This document shows, piece after piece, positions 1 through 12,723 of a DNA stretch of 64,000 nt. Position 1 is the stretch's first letter, and each line of letters starts with the position of its first letter. The DNA is from Lanius collurio. Taxonomy: Eukaryota; Chordata; Aves; Passeriformes; Laniidae. The position numbers and the translations under genes are program-made. The stretch spans positions 11,334,032-11,398,031 of the forward strand of contig JACBWW010000017.1 of NCBI GenBank assembly GCA_020086605.1. Reading direction: 5' to 3'. A model generated the notes under the pieces. That model saw only the letters and a list, made by a program, of their open reading frames with translations. It was not told the DNA's origin and searched no databases.

Positions 1-1609
1 CCAAAAGTTTTTAACTAGACCTAAATGAGAGACTTCTATAAAAACAGCAACAGGCATTTCCCAACAGAAAAGGCCACTTTGCTCCACTCTATTTGGAGTC
101 ACTGCTACAAACTACTGAGAAACTGGGTCTTTTTGAAAAAAAAAGTTTGTTATAATTTTTTTGGTAATATGAACAAAACAAAATATTTTCTCAATTCTTG
201 TTCCCACAATCTGCTAAACTGTTTTGACAAATTTTTTCCAAAAGTTCCACTTTAGGCATACACCTGGAATATAAAATATCATCCCAAATAGTTAAAACTT
301 GACAATGTCTCAAAATGTGATTTCATAATAGGAAATATTGTGCAAACATCATATTATGCACGATTAGCCCTACCTATTAAAAATATTTCCTTATGTGTAG
401 CGAAGAGGCTTATACAAACCAGCATTGCCAGAGGTAGTCACTATTTCCGAGTGTGCAGTACCTTAGTAATTTTGACTTTTGACTCAAAATTACTGAGTGC
501 AAGAAGATAACATTAATGAAATAATCCCTTGGTGAATTTATTCTTTTAAATAAAAGCTTGCTTTGAATTATACTGTAAAAATGTATCTTTAAATCAACTA
601 ATTTCCATTTAATTACATGGATATTAGTTAAAACCAGCTGAGTGGACTTTTTAATTTTTAATTGTGAAAATTCTCTCCCAGGCTGAATTCTTCTATGCCA
701 AGTTTCTGCATTGAGCACATTTTTATGGTCTAGTTATAAACCCTAGAAAAACAACGTTTGTAGGAAATGTTGACACAACCTTGAATGAAGTGGTGCTAGC
801 TGACACCTCTATATTTTCAATTTGGGGATTTCTACTGGGAAAATATAAACGCTAATGCAGTAAAGGAAGCCAACTATAATAAAACCCTCATAGTCTTCCT
901 GTTCACCCCACGAAGACCTACTTCAAAAAGCACCAACTCAGACTGGAGATGAGTTGAAGTTAACTGCATTCCTCTGAGGGCACTAAAAATTACCTGCAGG
1001 TAGTTCAGCCTTACAGTTACTTGCAAGACTTCAGTTTAGCCAAAGACACGTGAATATCCATCAAAAAAAAAAAAAAGTCAAAAGAAAATGAGGATGTGCA
1101 TAAGCTCAACAAGAGTGTGTTAGTCCATTTATTATCCTTCCTAGCACAACATAAAAAGAAGAAAATAGACTTCACAGATTCTAGTGAAACAAATGCATGG
1201 ACACACAGGGAAAAATATAGAAATGGAAAGTGAAAAGTGGAGTTAGCTTTCCTATCTGTATCTTTAAATTCTGGCTCCCCTAAAATGAATGAATGAAGGA
1301 AGGAAGGGCGGGGGCCCCTGCTTAGCCTTATTTTTAAAGGTGTTTGAAAAGATTCAGTTGAAAACATCAGAGTGATTTTCAGGACAGCTTCTGAGCCTTG
1401 GTGACAGATTTGAAAGTGCTAGGTAGCTGATCCTGCCTCAAGAATAAAAACCAGTAATGTTAGTAATACAGTGGAAGTTATACTGTTGGAGGGAGGATGT
1501 TGGAGGGAAAAGGTGGTAATTTCAGAATTTTAATATGAAATTCAAAATTAAACCCAAATGGTATTGTTTAAGGGCAAATTGTGGTTACCCTCTGTGATAA
1601 GTTGTCTGG
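1..1609. other. AT-rich non-coding DNA, no gene seen
   Basis: Open frames here are short (at most about 116 codons) and resemble no protein family I know. Base composition is AT-rich with few CpG. No paired splice signals or recognisable repeats were found apart from the small tetranucleotide tract at 1284-1307 and an A-run near 1063. Confidence 0.6.
1284..1307. repeat. Tetranucleotide microsatellite (AATG)3(AAGG)3
   Basis: Three AATG units are followed directly by three AAGG units. It is a compound short tandem repeat, likely grown by slippage and point mutation from one motif to the other. Confidence 0.85.
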
Positions 1610-2715
1610 CTCTGTATATGAGTGGAATACAATGGATGACATTTCCCTTGATTTAAGCCATTGTTCAGAGATGATTTCCCATAGCATCCTTGTAGCCAAA
1701 CTGGGGAGATATGGACTGGATGGCTGGACTTGAAGGTCTGTGATAAACTGACTGAATTTTCAGGCTCAAACGAGTTTAACCAATGGTTCAGTCTAACTGG
1801 TAACCAGCTGAAGAGTTTACTGGATTTAACAGTGGGGCTGATGCAGTTTAATGTATTACTTAGTCTCTTGGACAATAATCTATAGTGCACTCAGCATATT
1901 TGCAGATAATATGAAACTGAGGAGAGGGGTCAGTATTCTGGAGGGCAGAGTTGCCATTCAGGAGGACATCAACAGGTTGGAGAAACAGGCCATGAGAAAA
2001 CTCTTGCAGTTCAACAAAGGAAAGCACAAAGGCTGCATCTGGGCTGAATTAACCCAACACAGGAGAACAGCAGGACTTGTGCTGGCCCTCCAGGAAAGGA
2101 GCTGGCAGTCCTGGTGAGCAACAGGTTAAACATGTCAGTAGTGTGCCTCTGCATACTGGGCTGTTACAGGAAGGGTAAAGCCAATGGGTCAGAGGAAGGA
2201 CTATTCTCCTCCCCTTGACAATCATGAGACCTTGTATGAAATAATGTGTCCAGCATGGGATCCCCTGGTACAAGAGAAACACTGATACATGGTAGAGTCC
2301 AGAGGAAGGCCAGCAAGATGCTCAAGAGGCTGAAGCAAGGGGCAGTAAAGTGAGGTTGAGAGAACTGGCTTTGCTGAGCCTGGGGATGAAAAGGATGAGG
2401 AGAAATCTCATTGTTGTTTTCAGTTAGCTAGGGAATGGCTGCAGAGAAGCTGGGACTGACTCTTCCTGAAGCTGTATAGCAGAAAGATAATAGGCAAGAC
2501 AAATGTAAGAATGGCAAATTCCAATTGGACATATGGGAGAAAAAAATTCCAATGATAATAGCTGAACAATGGTCAGGTTGCCCAGAGAGATTGTGATAGC
2601 TGTTCTTACAGATATTCAAACCTCAGCTGGGCAGGTTAAACATGCTTTGAAGAGCAGGTTGGGCAAGGTGATATCCAGAAGACCCTTTCAACCGGAATGG
2701 TTCTGTTACTATTTG
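1610..2715 (+). mobile_element. Old CR1 LINE fragment (RT region to 3' end), degraded
   Basis: The + strand translation around 1895-2040 follows the CR1 ORF2 region after the reverse-transcriptase core: an Ala-Asp-Asn/Asp segment, then a Glu-Gly-Arg and a Phe-Asn-Lys-Gly-Lys pattern. Upstream, 1615-1740 matches the CR1 stretch coding for the conserved region around 'KAFDTV'. Downstream, 2585-2715 carries the usual 3' region ending in a variant of the 'cttccaacc...attctgtg' terminus. Many stops and frameshifts break the frame, so this is an old, inactive, 5'-truncated copy. Boundaries are by eye (about 30 bp error). Confidence 0.8.
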
Positions 2716-3689
2716 CTATTTATAAATCTTCCTGACTTGCCAGTTCAAGGGGTGGCTGGGAAAACCAAGACTTTCCAATGTCACTTCTGGCATTGACTTG
2801 CTCAGTGGAAAAGGAGCAAGTGGGAATGGTGACACACTGAGCAGCAGCCTGCTGGCTTTTAGATGCCATTCAGATTTCTCCTTTAGACAAACTGGATGCT
2901 GATAGAGCTGGATACTTGCCTGCCTTTGAGTGCCCAGCCTTATCTGTTTTAAAGGAAGGGCATGCTGAACTGTCTAGCAACATTAGAAAGTATTGGCCTG
3001 ACTTTTTTTAGTTGTTATCATACCTAACCTTCACCTCTTCAGAGGCAAACACTAAAAAGTTATGTAAAAAGCCAAACTGAATCATCCTGGTAAACAACAC
3101 TGACCTTGTCTTAGACCTGAAATGACCTACCCTTATATAGCTGTAACCCACTCCACTTAATTCAGTTAACAAACTGTAGTCCTTTGATTCAGTGAGACAC
3201 TTGCTGCTTTTACCATTACTTTTGTCTTGTCTAATTGTCTATTAAGAAGATAATTTGGGTTACACCCCAGTGAAAATCAGACCTACCTAACCTTCTGCAG
3301 CTCCCAAGGGACCTTTCATTGAGGTATCTCTGTGAGCAGAAGTGCTTTGGATGATAGGGGATTTTTTTAACCTCACTAACATTTCAGCCATTCTGGCAGC
3401 AATTTATATAATTTCTGCCTGCTGCCTCCTTCTGTTTTCCGCCATAGGTTTCACAAGATACCACAGTAACCTTGGCAAAAATGTGAATTCTACTTTAAGG
3501 TTAATGCTAAACTTCTGTAGTACATCATTTTAAGGTTTAAAAGAAAGATAGTAAGTTCCAGTATGTACCTGTCAGTACTAAATGATTGTTCATTTCCTGT
3601 GAATTGGGAATAAAGTAATAACATACATCTGGCAAGCTAAAACATGTTGCTTATTTCTTTTTCTTCTCTGAGCCATATCCTTTACCAGC
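2716..3689. other. Non-coding DNA, nothing recognised
   Basis: AT-rich sequence between two CR1 fragments. The only open frames are short and have no known motif. No convincing splice-site pair was found. Confidence 0.55.
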
Positions 3690-4195
3690 TGTGAGACATC
3701 ACCATGCAGAATCTCCAAATACCTTTGAGAAAAATTAAAACAAAGGAACAGAGGGCTGGAAGGGACCCCCTGTGTCTTGGAGCCCAGTCCCCTGCTAGCC
3801 TCAGGCCACATCACACAATGCCTTTCCTCAGCTGTTGGCACTCCATCTTACAACCCCTCTTGTGCCCCCATACTTGCATTGGAAGTCTGCTCTCTCCAGC
3901 ATTGACTGCTCAACTTACTACATAATGTCTTTCAGCTTCCAGTTAAAATACATTCATGGGCAGTTTATGCCCATTTGTTCTTGTGCCAACACTGTACTTT
4001 ATCTTCAAAAGATCTTTTCCTTCCTTGATGTTTAACCTCCTGGTGTATTTATAGAAAGCAGTGACATTCTGTATCAGCTTTTGTTTTGCTACACTAAATA
4101 TGTCAAGCTCTTCTGGCCTCCTTATGCAAAGTAGAATTTCCATTCCCTCCCATTACAACTTAACTGCCCTTGTTCCCAAGTACTTTTTGGCCCAG
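3690..4195 (-). mobile_element. Old CR1 LINE fragment, minus orientation
   Basis: Read on the + strand, it begins with a variant of the CR1 terminus ('gggctggaagggacc') near 3745. It then shows the CR1 sections for 'catttgttcttgtgccaaca', 'ccttgatgtttaacc' and 'caagctcttctggcctcc'. This order is the reverse complement of CR1 ORF2 C-terminus plus 3' UTR. The copy is strongly diverged and no frame survives. Confidence 0.75.
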
Positions 4196-7100
4196 GGGGT
4201 TGTTGCTGGACATAGTGATCCTGAAAATGTTTCATCAACTTATTTTATTAGTTGCTAACCATTTTCTTGTGTGAATCAAGCCAGAAGATGAATGGTAAAA
4301 GGATACACATCACTAAAGGTACTAAATGCATTGAGAAAAATCCAATTACAGATTCCTTTCCCTTTGTTAATGTAGTATTTCTAAATGTTAGGTGTTTGTA
4401 GGCTTTGCAAAACAGTAGAACTCTGATAATGGATCATGAAGCACATGTTAGAGCCTAGAAAAGGAGGTTGAGGTATGAAAACAACAGCCATGGAAACACA
4501 GTGATTAGAATAAAAAGAGTCCAAGGGAGAGGTGAAGTAGGATTTATTACTGCACTGCAATGGATGATAAAGGAGGTGATTAGAAATTAACTGTCAAACT
4601 CAATTTGTTACACTCTTCTGGCCAGACAAACGCTTGAAACATAAAAATACATATTTACATGAGTAAAAATCTCAGCCTGTGGCATTCTCACATCTTCCAT
4701 TTGAAAGCATAAAGGATGGCAACTGTTTTTTGGGGTTTTTTATTCTATAAATACTGTTTGCTTTCTGTGTATCTCCAGGTCAGAACAATAGAATGATTAA
4801 GTAGAGAATAGAAGATCCTCTGCATTTTTCTCTACATGCACTCAGTCTTCTTAGCTCTTGAGCAACTTAATGTAAAAGTTTAAATTTTATGTTCTCATTG
4901 CTCATTTCCGAGGCATGACCTGAATAAAATCCCTGTGGGAAAAACCCCCACAAAACAAAAGATCTTATTGATTGAATGTTAGTATATAGTCTTTTATGGA
5001 ATAGAATTTCAATGCACATATTGCTTATCATGATACCAAAATAACAAATTTCTTCAGTCTTTCACAGCAGTTCCAGAAATTTAGCATCACTTTCACAGTT
5101 TCTGCCAGCACTGAGCTATGCCCCAGTAGAGTAATTTTCTTTAGTATAATACACCACATAAATATCATAGTTTTATCTGATGGCAATGAATCTTAGAGGC
5201 AAACAGTTCTTTTTCCAGCTCTTTCATATTATATTCATAAAGGCATGAGGGCAGCTTGAATCATTAAACATTAAGCTTGAAAGGCAGCATTTGGAAGAGA
5301 CCTGAATGGGGACCTCCCTGCTGGATTAAATGTAATGTTCTCCTTGCAGAAAATGGCTAACTTGGCTGCAGGCAGGAGGTGAGCTCCACTGCTCTCTGCG
5401 TTCCCAGGGAGGAGAAATTGTGGTTTGTGCAATTTCGCTTTACGTAAGAAGCAGATCCCACTCACTGCTCAGCTGCAGCTGCAATAGGCAAAGCCTTTGT
5501 ACCTCTTCTGCCCTTTGCAGCTCTCTGGACACGTGAGCGTCGTCCTTCTGCATGCAAATCTCTGTGTGTTTTGAAGACATTTTTCCTCTCTGACCTGCCT
5601 GTTGGACCAGCTGAGGCTCAGATTACAGTGGTATTCAATAGATATTAAGCACTCGCTGCTACTTTTTCAAGCAGGAATGACCTCTTGAATTTGGAGCTGT
5701 AAAATGCAGCTGCCGTGTTTACTCAGTGGATAAATTGTCCTCCCCAGGTCTCATATTCTCAGGTTGGTTGTAAACCTTTTTGTTTTGCTTATACTATGCT
5801 CTGGGACTCAAATTGCATACCCTCCTGGGGTCTCTGCCTGTATGAGACTCTCTTGAAAAATAGGACTTGATTGGGTCCTAGTTCTGCATTGGTCACCCCT
5901 CCAAATCTCTACGTTAGCTCAAGCTCAATGTCTGATAATGGAGAAAACTCAGCTACAGCGTAAGAGTTACTACATCAGATCGTCCTTTTTTTATTCTAAT
6001 ATCTTCAAATGAGTCTATTTCAGGAATTGAGAATAATTCTCTTGGAGCAATGAAGTTTATATAGCCAACATAAACAAACCCACGCCTGCCTCATGCCAGG
6101 AGAGGAGAGAGGGGTAGATATTTCTTTTGCTACCAACATAGGCTCTTTTGCTTGTGTAGTATTTTTGGCAGATGCTATCATATTTAACTTCCCACAATGG
6201 TACTGTTTATTTAAGGCCAATATAAAATATCCCTGGCCCTTCTCTTAGATTTTTCAGTCCCTTGGTTGGCTTTCATGTGTCCTTTTAAGCACATTTTTTA
6301 TAGTGCCTTTGGAATCACTGCTTTGGAATCACTTTAAATAAAATACTTCCAAACAACAAGAACTCCATCTTAGCAGGGTGAGAAAATAAGCTGTACATGG
6401 GCCACTGCTCATGGATTTCACTACTTTCTGTTCTCACCAGTAGTTCAGAGGAATAAATAACTGCCAGACTAGAGGTACTAGCCAAGTACCTTGCCACCTA
6501 CAAAGATCAGTTGTGATTATTTAGAGAAGAGTGTAAAAAACGTGTAGTGGTATTTTCCCTAAAACTCACTTGAGTTCCTGACAATCATTTTTTCCAAGGC
6601 TACACTGTTTTCCTTTATCAGATTGACCTAGGGGAAATTTAATTCCAGCTTTTGCACTCTATTTGTGGTATAGAAAATATATTTGCAGTTGTAAATTTTT
6701 CACAGATTTGCATTTGATTTTAAATCAAAGGTAAAAATGTAGCTGCAAAAATGAGTTTCAAATCCTTATAAGAAGTTTACTAGGTCCTTAGGAACAATGG
6801 CTTATGGTCAGCCCAACAGCCTGTGCTTTGTATAGAACATGGTTACTTTTCAGCCCTGATTTCAGGCAGAAGCCTCCTTCTCTACCTGAGTGCAGAGGCA
6901 CCATTTCTCTTTATACCCATGGTATCTCAGTTTCTAGTCTCTGGCTTCACATGTGCCAGAGCAGAGCTGTGCTCCAGCCAAAGCCACTGACTAAAAATAT
7001 CCATCTGCTAACCAAGCTGCCATAGGTCCTGATGAGCCACCACGGGCTGCCTGCCTCGAGGCACTGTGGCCACAGCCACAGGACACCTCTGTCCAGGAGC

Positions 7101-7895
7101 ACCCTGCTGCTTTGGAGCTGGACAGCTTGAGCAGTCAGCGCTTCCCAGTCCAACAGGGACAGCTGGGGAATGCAGTCTTCAGCATTCTTGCCTATTCAAG
7201 CAAATGGGTTGGAAACGGCTTTATAGTGGCCTACTCACATCCTAATTTTTTTCCCAGATGTGTTATTTCTGCTTAACAGTATTTACTGTTGGTATTTTGG
7301 TAAACCTCTGACAACTCAGAGTTTCTGGTCATGCTTTTCTACTGCCTTTCCCAGGTAAGAATATCACTTCATACTTACCAACACTCTTTAATACCACCAC
7401 CATTGTTTTTTTCCTGTATTTTCCTGTGAAATACTGTGGGTGCCAAACACAACCCAAACAGCACAAACATGTGCTCTGTTTTCCTAAGGACACCTGCCAG
7501 AATCCTGCTGATGCACCAAGCATAGGAAAATATTTGGCACAAGCCATGCCTCCAAAGATTTCTCTCTTTGTAGGTAATGGAAAGTATTTCTTTCTTAACA
7601 TACTTACTTCATTTTTTGGGGGTTCTCTCTATGTAAGTGAATGCTTCTTTTGTTCCCTGCTGTGGTGTCCAATAAGCATAGCCACTCATGGTTTCTCAGA
7701 CCTCTCAGAGCACTTATCCAGTCTCATTTTAGCTCCTGCCTCAAGGTGAGTGGTATGAAATGTTGTTATGCTGCACTCTCCCTGCTCTGTCCTGTTCTTC
7801 TGAGGGTTTCTTTTTTCCTCAGAAGACTTCCCATAATTATTTTTCAGTTTTTTAAGTCCCTGGGCTTCCCAACAAATGCATCTTCTTAAAGGCAC
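4196..7895. other. Long AT-rich stretch with no gene seen
   Basis: About 3.7 kb without recognisable repeats or exons. A slightly more GC-rich interval at about 6840-7170 holds overlapping short open frames on both strands, with no domain signature. I cannot support coding there. Confidence 0.5.
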
Positions 7896-8780
7896 TAAGA
7901 CTTTTTAAAGTCATTAATGGGTACTGTCTTCACCAGTATACTCACGGATTGTGCTGAGGTGGTGGCATGACAGGAATATTAATAAATGAAGCATTAGCTT
8001 GCTCAGAAGGACAGGAAAGATTAGATATACTGCCCTGCACTCAAGGGTACACAGGTGTGCTGGGAGAGCCAGATTGTGGAGGAATTTACTGTCTCTGAGA
8101 AGGTAAAAGGGGAAAAGAATATGAAGGTTTTGATTGCAGGGATTGCAAAATATTAAACAAGGAAGACTTGAGGCTCTTTGTGTGCAAAAAGCAGAATCAG
8201 ACAAAGGACAGCATATAATATTAATGAGGGATTTTAACAGTCCAGGTATTCCTTGGTGAAAGAATGCAACAGAATGCCAATGTCCAGCGAGTTCCTGGAA
8301 TTACTGGCAATTGTTGTTTTAAAAAGTGTAGGATTTTCCAGATTTGAAGCTAAGCAGTAAAGAGTGATGTGAGAATGTGAAGGTGAAAGACTACATATGT
8401 AAGGGTAACCTTGGAGTCACAGGGAATATAATTCTTGGAAAGGTGAGGAAGAAGAGCAAAAAAAGATGATGGACTAGAAATGTGGAGGCTTCAATAAACT
8501 AATACATAGCAGTGAACATAGGCATCAAAGATAGTAGTAAATTCCTCAACAAATGTTTCTAAGTATCTATTATTCCCCATGAGAGAAACTATAGACACTG
8601 TAAAAAGAGATCAAACTGGTTAAGCTATTTGCAAAACATGGTCAAAGGCAGTGAAATGAAACACTTCCACAGCATAAACAACACAGTGAGAAAATAGCGG
8701 GGAAAGGAGCTATGATGAAACATGATAACTATTCTGAAATAGATAAAAAGTCCCACAAAAATGAGATATTTTTTTGTTCA
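7896..8780 (+). mobile_element. Ancient CR1 LINE, region between endonuclease and RT
   Basis: The segment near 8222-8320 (attaatgagggattttaac, then 'gagttcctggaatta') matches the CR1 ORF2 stretch just after the endonuclease, which encodes an Asp-Phe-Asn core. Purine-rich flanking sequence is typical of the + sense of CR1. The coding frame is destroyed by stops. Outer limits are uncertain by about 100 bp. Confidence 0.55.
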
Positions 8781-8899
8781 AAACCATAGGATTAGATTAT
8801 AGCAAAAATTTTAATTTCAGCATTAATTAAAACTTTCAGTGGTAAAGTATTAGAAAGCTAGTTTATATTGTTTATGAGTAGGGACATCACAATTTACAT

Positions 8900-9005
8900 C
8901 AATGGAGGTTTTTAGGAAAGACAGGAAACTGTCAGAAGTCATCTAGAAATAGTTCTTATTAGTGAGTAAAACTGGGCTACGTGATCTTTTGACTATCTTT
9001 CTATG
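8900..9005 (+). mobile_element. CR1 3' end fragment
   Basis: The stretch beginning 'ggaggtttttaggaaag' and running through 'aaactgggctacgtgatctttt' to 'ctttctatg' is a diverged CR1 3' end. It lies about 120 bp downstream of the internal CR1 piece at 7896-8780 in the same orientation. The two may be remnants of one insertion with an internal deletion. Confidence 0.6.
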
Positions 9006-12000
9006 CATTTATTCAATTTTTATGCACGTAGGCTTCATTTATTAATCAACCTGGCATTTTGTTCACATGGTCCCTTTATATGTGTGTTCTTTACATAAAG
9101 GCCTAAATCTTGCTTCTTTACTACCTTCTTTCTATGAATTTTTTAGTGTTAAAATTCATAGTGGTACAGCTTTGGCTAGCATACCTCTATCCTCCTTAAA
9201 AATTGGAGCTCTTCCACCTGTGTTCTCTGATTTTTGATTGCAGTGATCCTATAAAACAGTCTTCTGAACTGGAAGTTCCGTTATTGCCCTTTTCATTCCT
9301 GCTGGGCACAATTTCCAGACACTTGGAAATTTATACAGTGATGTTGTCTTTTAGGTATTACATCTTATTCCATGGACCAGCATTATTATAAGATGATGGG
9401 TGTTCACTTTTCAAAATATAATCATGAGAATGCTTAGCAGAGTGAAAGAGTGGCAGCAGGAGCACACAGAATGAGTGCATCTTCTTGGTACAGAAGCAGA
9501 TACTGTTAATTTTTAAGATTTTCACTGGAGTAAGTTACAAGGTAAGAGAGAGAATCGGGAGGACCTGATGACTGAAGCCAGATCCCCTCCTTTCCTTAAC
9601 TCCACAGTTCTTAGCAATTCATTCTTAGAGATTTTGACTTGTGCTCAATTTCCCTAGCAGCAGAGTTCATATGTACTTGATTACTTACACAGGAGACAAT
9701 TTAACCATGAAAACCTCATATGTGAGCGATTATCTGAGGGCAAAGAAGGGCTTTTAAACTCTTAATGTAAGTATGGTCATGACAGCACAGTTTGATTAAA
9801 TTGAAACATTTCACTTAGAAAAGCATAGATTTAATTCAAATAATTTTAAAGGTGTCAAAAAGGAAGGGGTACTCATTTCACTCAGCACATACAGCCTGCA
9901 CATCTCTCTCCCTGAGGAAAACAATGAACAAACCTTGCACAGAAAAAAATAAACAATTACCATTTCTGTACATCATTCATCTCCTGGGACTTGCAGTTTT
10001 TGTGGACACCTCTGCATGATTTCTACAAATCCTATTACACCTCATATAGAGAAATGAGGTTAGTGATACAAAGTTTTATTTGAGAAGCAAGACATGCTGT
10101 AGCTCTGTACTAAGATAAAATGGAAGTGTTAGAAGTTCTCTCTTATTTCCTGCAGATAAATGCTGTTGTAGATACTACTGCTGTCTTTTTCCCATTGCAA
10201 TAGTTTTGTCTCTGACCATGGTTTTCATGCTTAATTTTTATGTTTACCATCAGTCATGCAATTTCAATTGACATATGATTTGATTTTTCTGCTACATAAA
10301 CCAATTTTACATCAGTGTAGTTCCAGTAACTGGGGTTACTCACGCCACAAGAAAAGGATGAAGCCCTTTTTTGTTTTCTTTAGTTTCTCTTTCCTTAGCC
10401 ACTTGGGCCAGATTCTTAGCTAATTTAATTTTCCGCTGTTATCTTCAGTTCAGCTCTGTTGACATATTGTATTGGCAAAATTTGCACTTCATTGTTACAG
10501 GTAAACTTTGAAACAAGTCAGTTAAAATCTCTGCTTTTCTATTCTACTGAACTCTTTCCTCAGTGTTGAATTTTTGGAGTTCTCTTCCTGCCCTCACAGA
10601 CACCCATGTGATTTGCTAAAATAATGCATGTGAAATTGTGGCTGAAGTGGCAAGATAGCTCCCTAAAAATAATCTTCTTGAAATCAATGGCTGGACTTAA
10701 GAAGCCTCGTTTATACATTTAATGCAATGTGATAAATTACTGTTGTAATGTATTAAGAGTTTATACTGAGAGTGACTCAAGTGGATGGCATGAACTGCTT
10801 TATCCACCAGCTAAAAACCTGTTTTCTTCTCACTCACTTCTGTCTCACAGAGAAGGGGAAAACCAAGGGGGATTCCTGACTGGTTCTGACTTCAGCTACA
10901 AAGTGAACAGCCCCCTGGGTGTGTGAAGAAATGAAAAAGTGTGCAACCATCACCCTCCTAAAATTGCTCACAATTTAAAAGCCAGCCAGCAGCAGGAACA
11001 GGAAGAGAAAAGGTCACAAGAGGACAGTGTCCATGGCCAGCATCAGGTTTCACAGAAAGGACCATAAGGGAGAAAATGAAAAACATTTGGACTTAATTAA
11101 GGCACTAATCTGGAAAAATGAGGAACAGTTGAAAGCTGCAGAGTTGGGGCATTGTATAAACTTCTTTTCTTGATTGCAAAGTAACCTTGCAGCAGCTTCT
11201 GCTACTGAGAATAAGGGAGGAAGAGGTTGGTAGGAGTTGGGGCTCTGAGGTCTACCCTAGAGCACTGCTTTTTATAGTGAAACAGCATCAATAAAGGCAA
11301 AGGAGGGAGTACAAAAGGAAAGGGGTCTGTGAGAAAATGACATACATTGCTGAGAGCTTTGCTCCCTTACAGATAGTGCTTTCACATCTTTGAAAATATG
11401 TATTTCTCCTAGAAGTAGCTTTTCAGTTGTCATCTTAAATTTTCTGCTAGAAAATTCTCTGTGTGCTTATATATAGTATAAAAATAACAGGTAAATATTG
11501 AGTTATATAAAATAGCGTTGCAGATAATATGCACATATATTTACTTGCATTTCTCTTAAAAGAAAAAAAAAAGTTGGCACTCACATCTGCAAGAAACGAA
11601 ACAAAAGAAGACAAGATTCTGGAGTTCCTTCCAGCCTTTGCAAGGCCTACCTGCACTACAGCTTTGATTAACTAAAGGCACAAGTATCTTAGTTGCAGTC
11701 TTCTCTGTTTTGTCACTTGTTTGCGTACAACAGTGTTAAAGAACAAAACTGGGGGACTTTCTTGCAGTCAGTGGCCTGCCTGTACTTCACCATGAAAAAC
11801 ACACAGAAAAACTGCAGTTCTGGGCATCCCAGACAGACAGACAGTGAGAATGCTCACCCTCAAAGTCTGACCTTTCAGCTGCTGCAAACTGGCATAGTTA
11901 TTCAGCAGGGAAATGCAGAGCTGCTCACTCTGGTGCTGGAGTAAATTCACCCATTAGAAGCTGCATGCACACATCTGAGGTTATTGAATAAGCAGGGATT

Positions 12001-12077
12001 ACAGTTAGATGAGAGTTAGAATGGATGTTGTGTGTCTAAATGCATAATTTCTTTTTTTCCTTATGGTCATAAAAAAG
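9006..12077. other. AT-rich non-coding DNA, nothing recognised
   Basis: No frames with recognisable domains and no identifiable repeats. The frames at 10729-10926 and 11447-11656 are of chance length. Confidence 0.5.
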
Positions 12078-12137
12078 ACTGAGAAGAAAGTATTTTGTTC
12101 ATGTGCTGAGACCAAGGAAGATTTGCTACCAGACGAG
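12078..12137 (+). CDS. Weak candidate coding exon, unidentified
   Basis: A pyrimidine-rich run ending in AG at 12076-12077 is followed by 60 bp and then a strong donor, GAG|GTAAGC, at 12138. The 60 bp are open as 20 codons in phase 0 (Thr-Glu-Lys-Lys...Leu-Leu-Pro-Asp-Glu, with two Cys residues). A second frame is also open, so openness alone proves little. I recognise no protein. It could equally be a chance splice-like match in intergenic DNA. Confidence 0.2.
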
Positions 12138-12691
12138 GTAAGCATATCTTATGCAAAATTTTCTATGGAAAGACAGATTTCTAGTCCAGGATTCAGGACA
12201 CAGGGTTGCTTGGGAGTAGGAAACAAAGGACATAGCAATTTTTTTTTTAATCAGCCATTTTCATCTTTTAGATTCACATTTAATGGAGACAATTAATTTT
12301 CTGTATAATCAAATGAGATGTTGGATATTAGACTATTTTTCCCATTCCAGTTTTCATATGAAATTGCTCAGCTTTTAGCAGTTTGAGGACCCCTATGGAC
12401 ACATCCTTATCTACAGAAAACAGACTCCATTAAGAATAAAATGATGTTGCTTTATGTCATATGGGGGTATGGCCCTCAGTCCAGGTATGTCTTCAGTTGA
12501 GTTTTGGGCCCTGATTCACCCACACATTGTTTCATTTGCAGCTGTCTGAGCAAACCAATTTTAAACTGTGCACAGAAAGCTGCTCAAGTACCTGACAGTA
12601 GCCTGCATCTATTTTGCATGATAAGTATAATAGATAAAGACAAGATAGTGTAGAATCAAAGCAACCTCTTGTTTTCTTTCCGTTAACATAG

Positions 12692-12723
12692 AGGAAAATA
12701 TCAGAACATTGATGTCTACTGAG
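12692..12723 (+). other. Weak candidate micro-exon (32 bp)
   Basis: A good acceptor (a pyrimidine-rich run ending 'acatag' at 12691) and a good donor (GAG|GTAAGG at 12724) enclose only 32 bp. Read after the segment at 12078-12137 in phase 0 it meets a TGA. If real, it is therefore untranslated or belongs to a different frame. It is listed because two splice-like segments within 650 bp on one strand are uncommon in this window. Confidence 0.15.

Noticed and set aside
1017..1367. 116-codon minus frame rich in Phe and Ser
   Set aside because: It arises from A- and AG-rich sequence read in reverse (Phe/Ser/Leu runs). No splice support or family.
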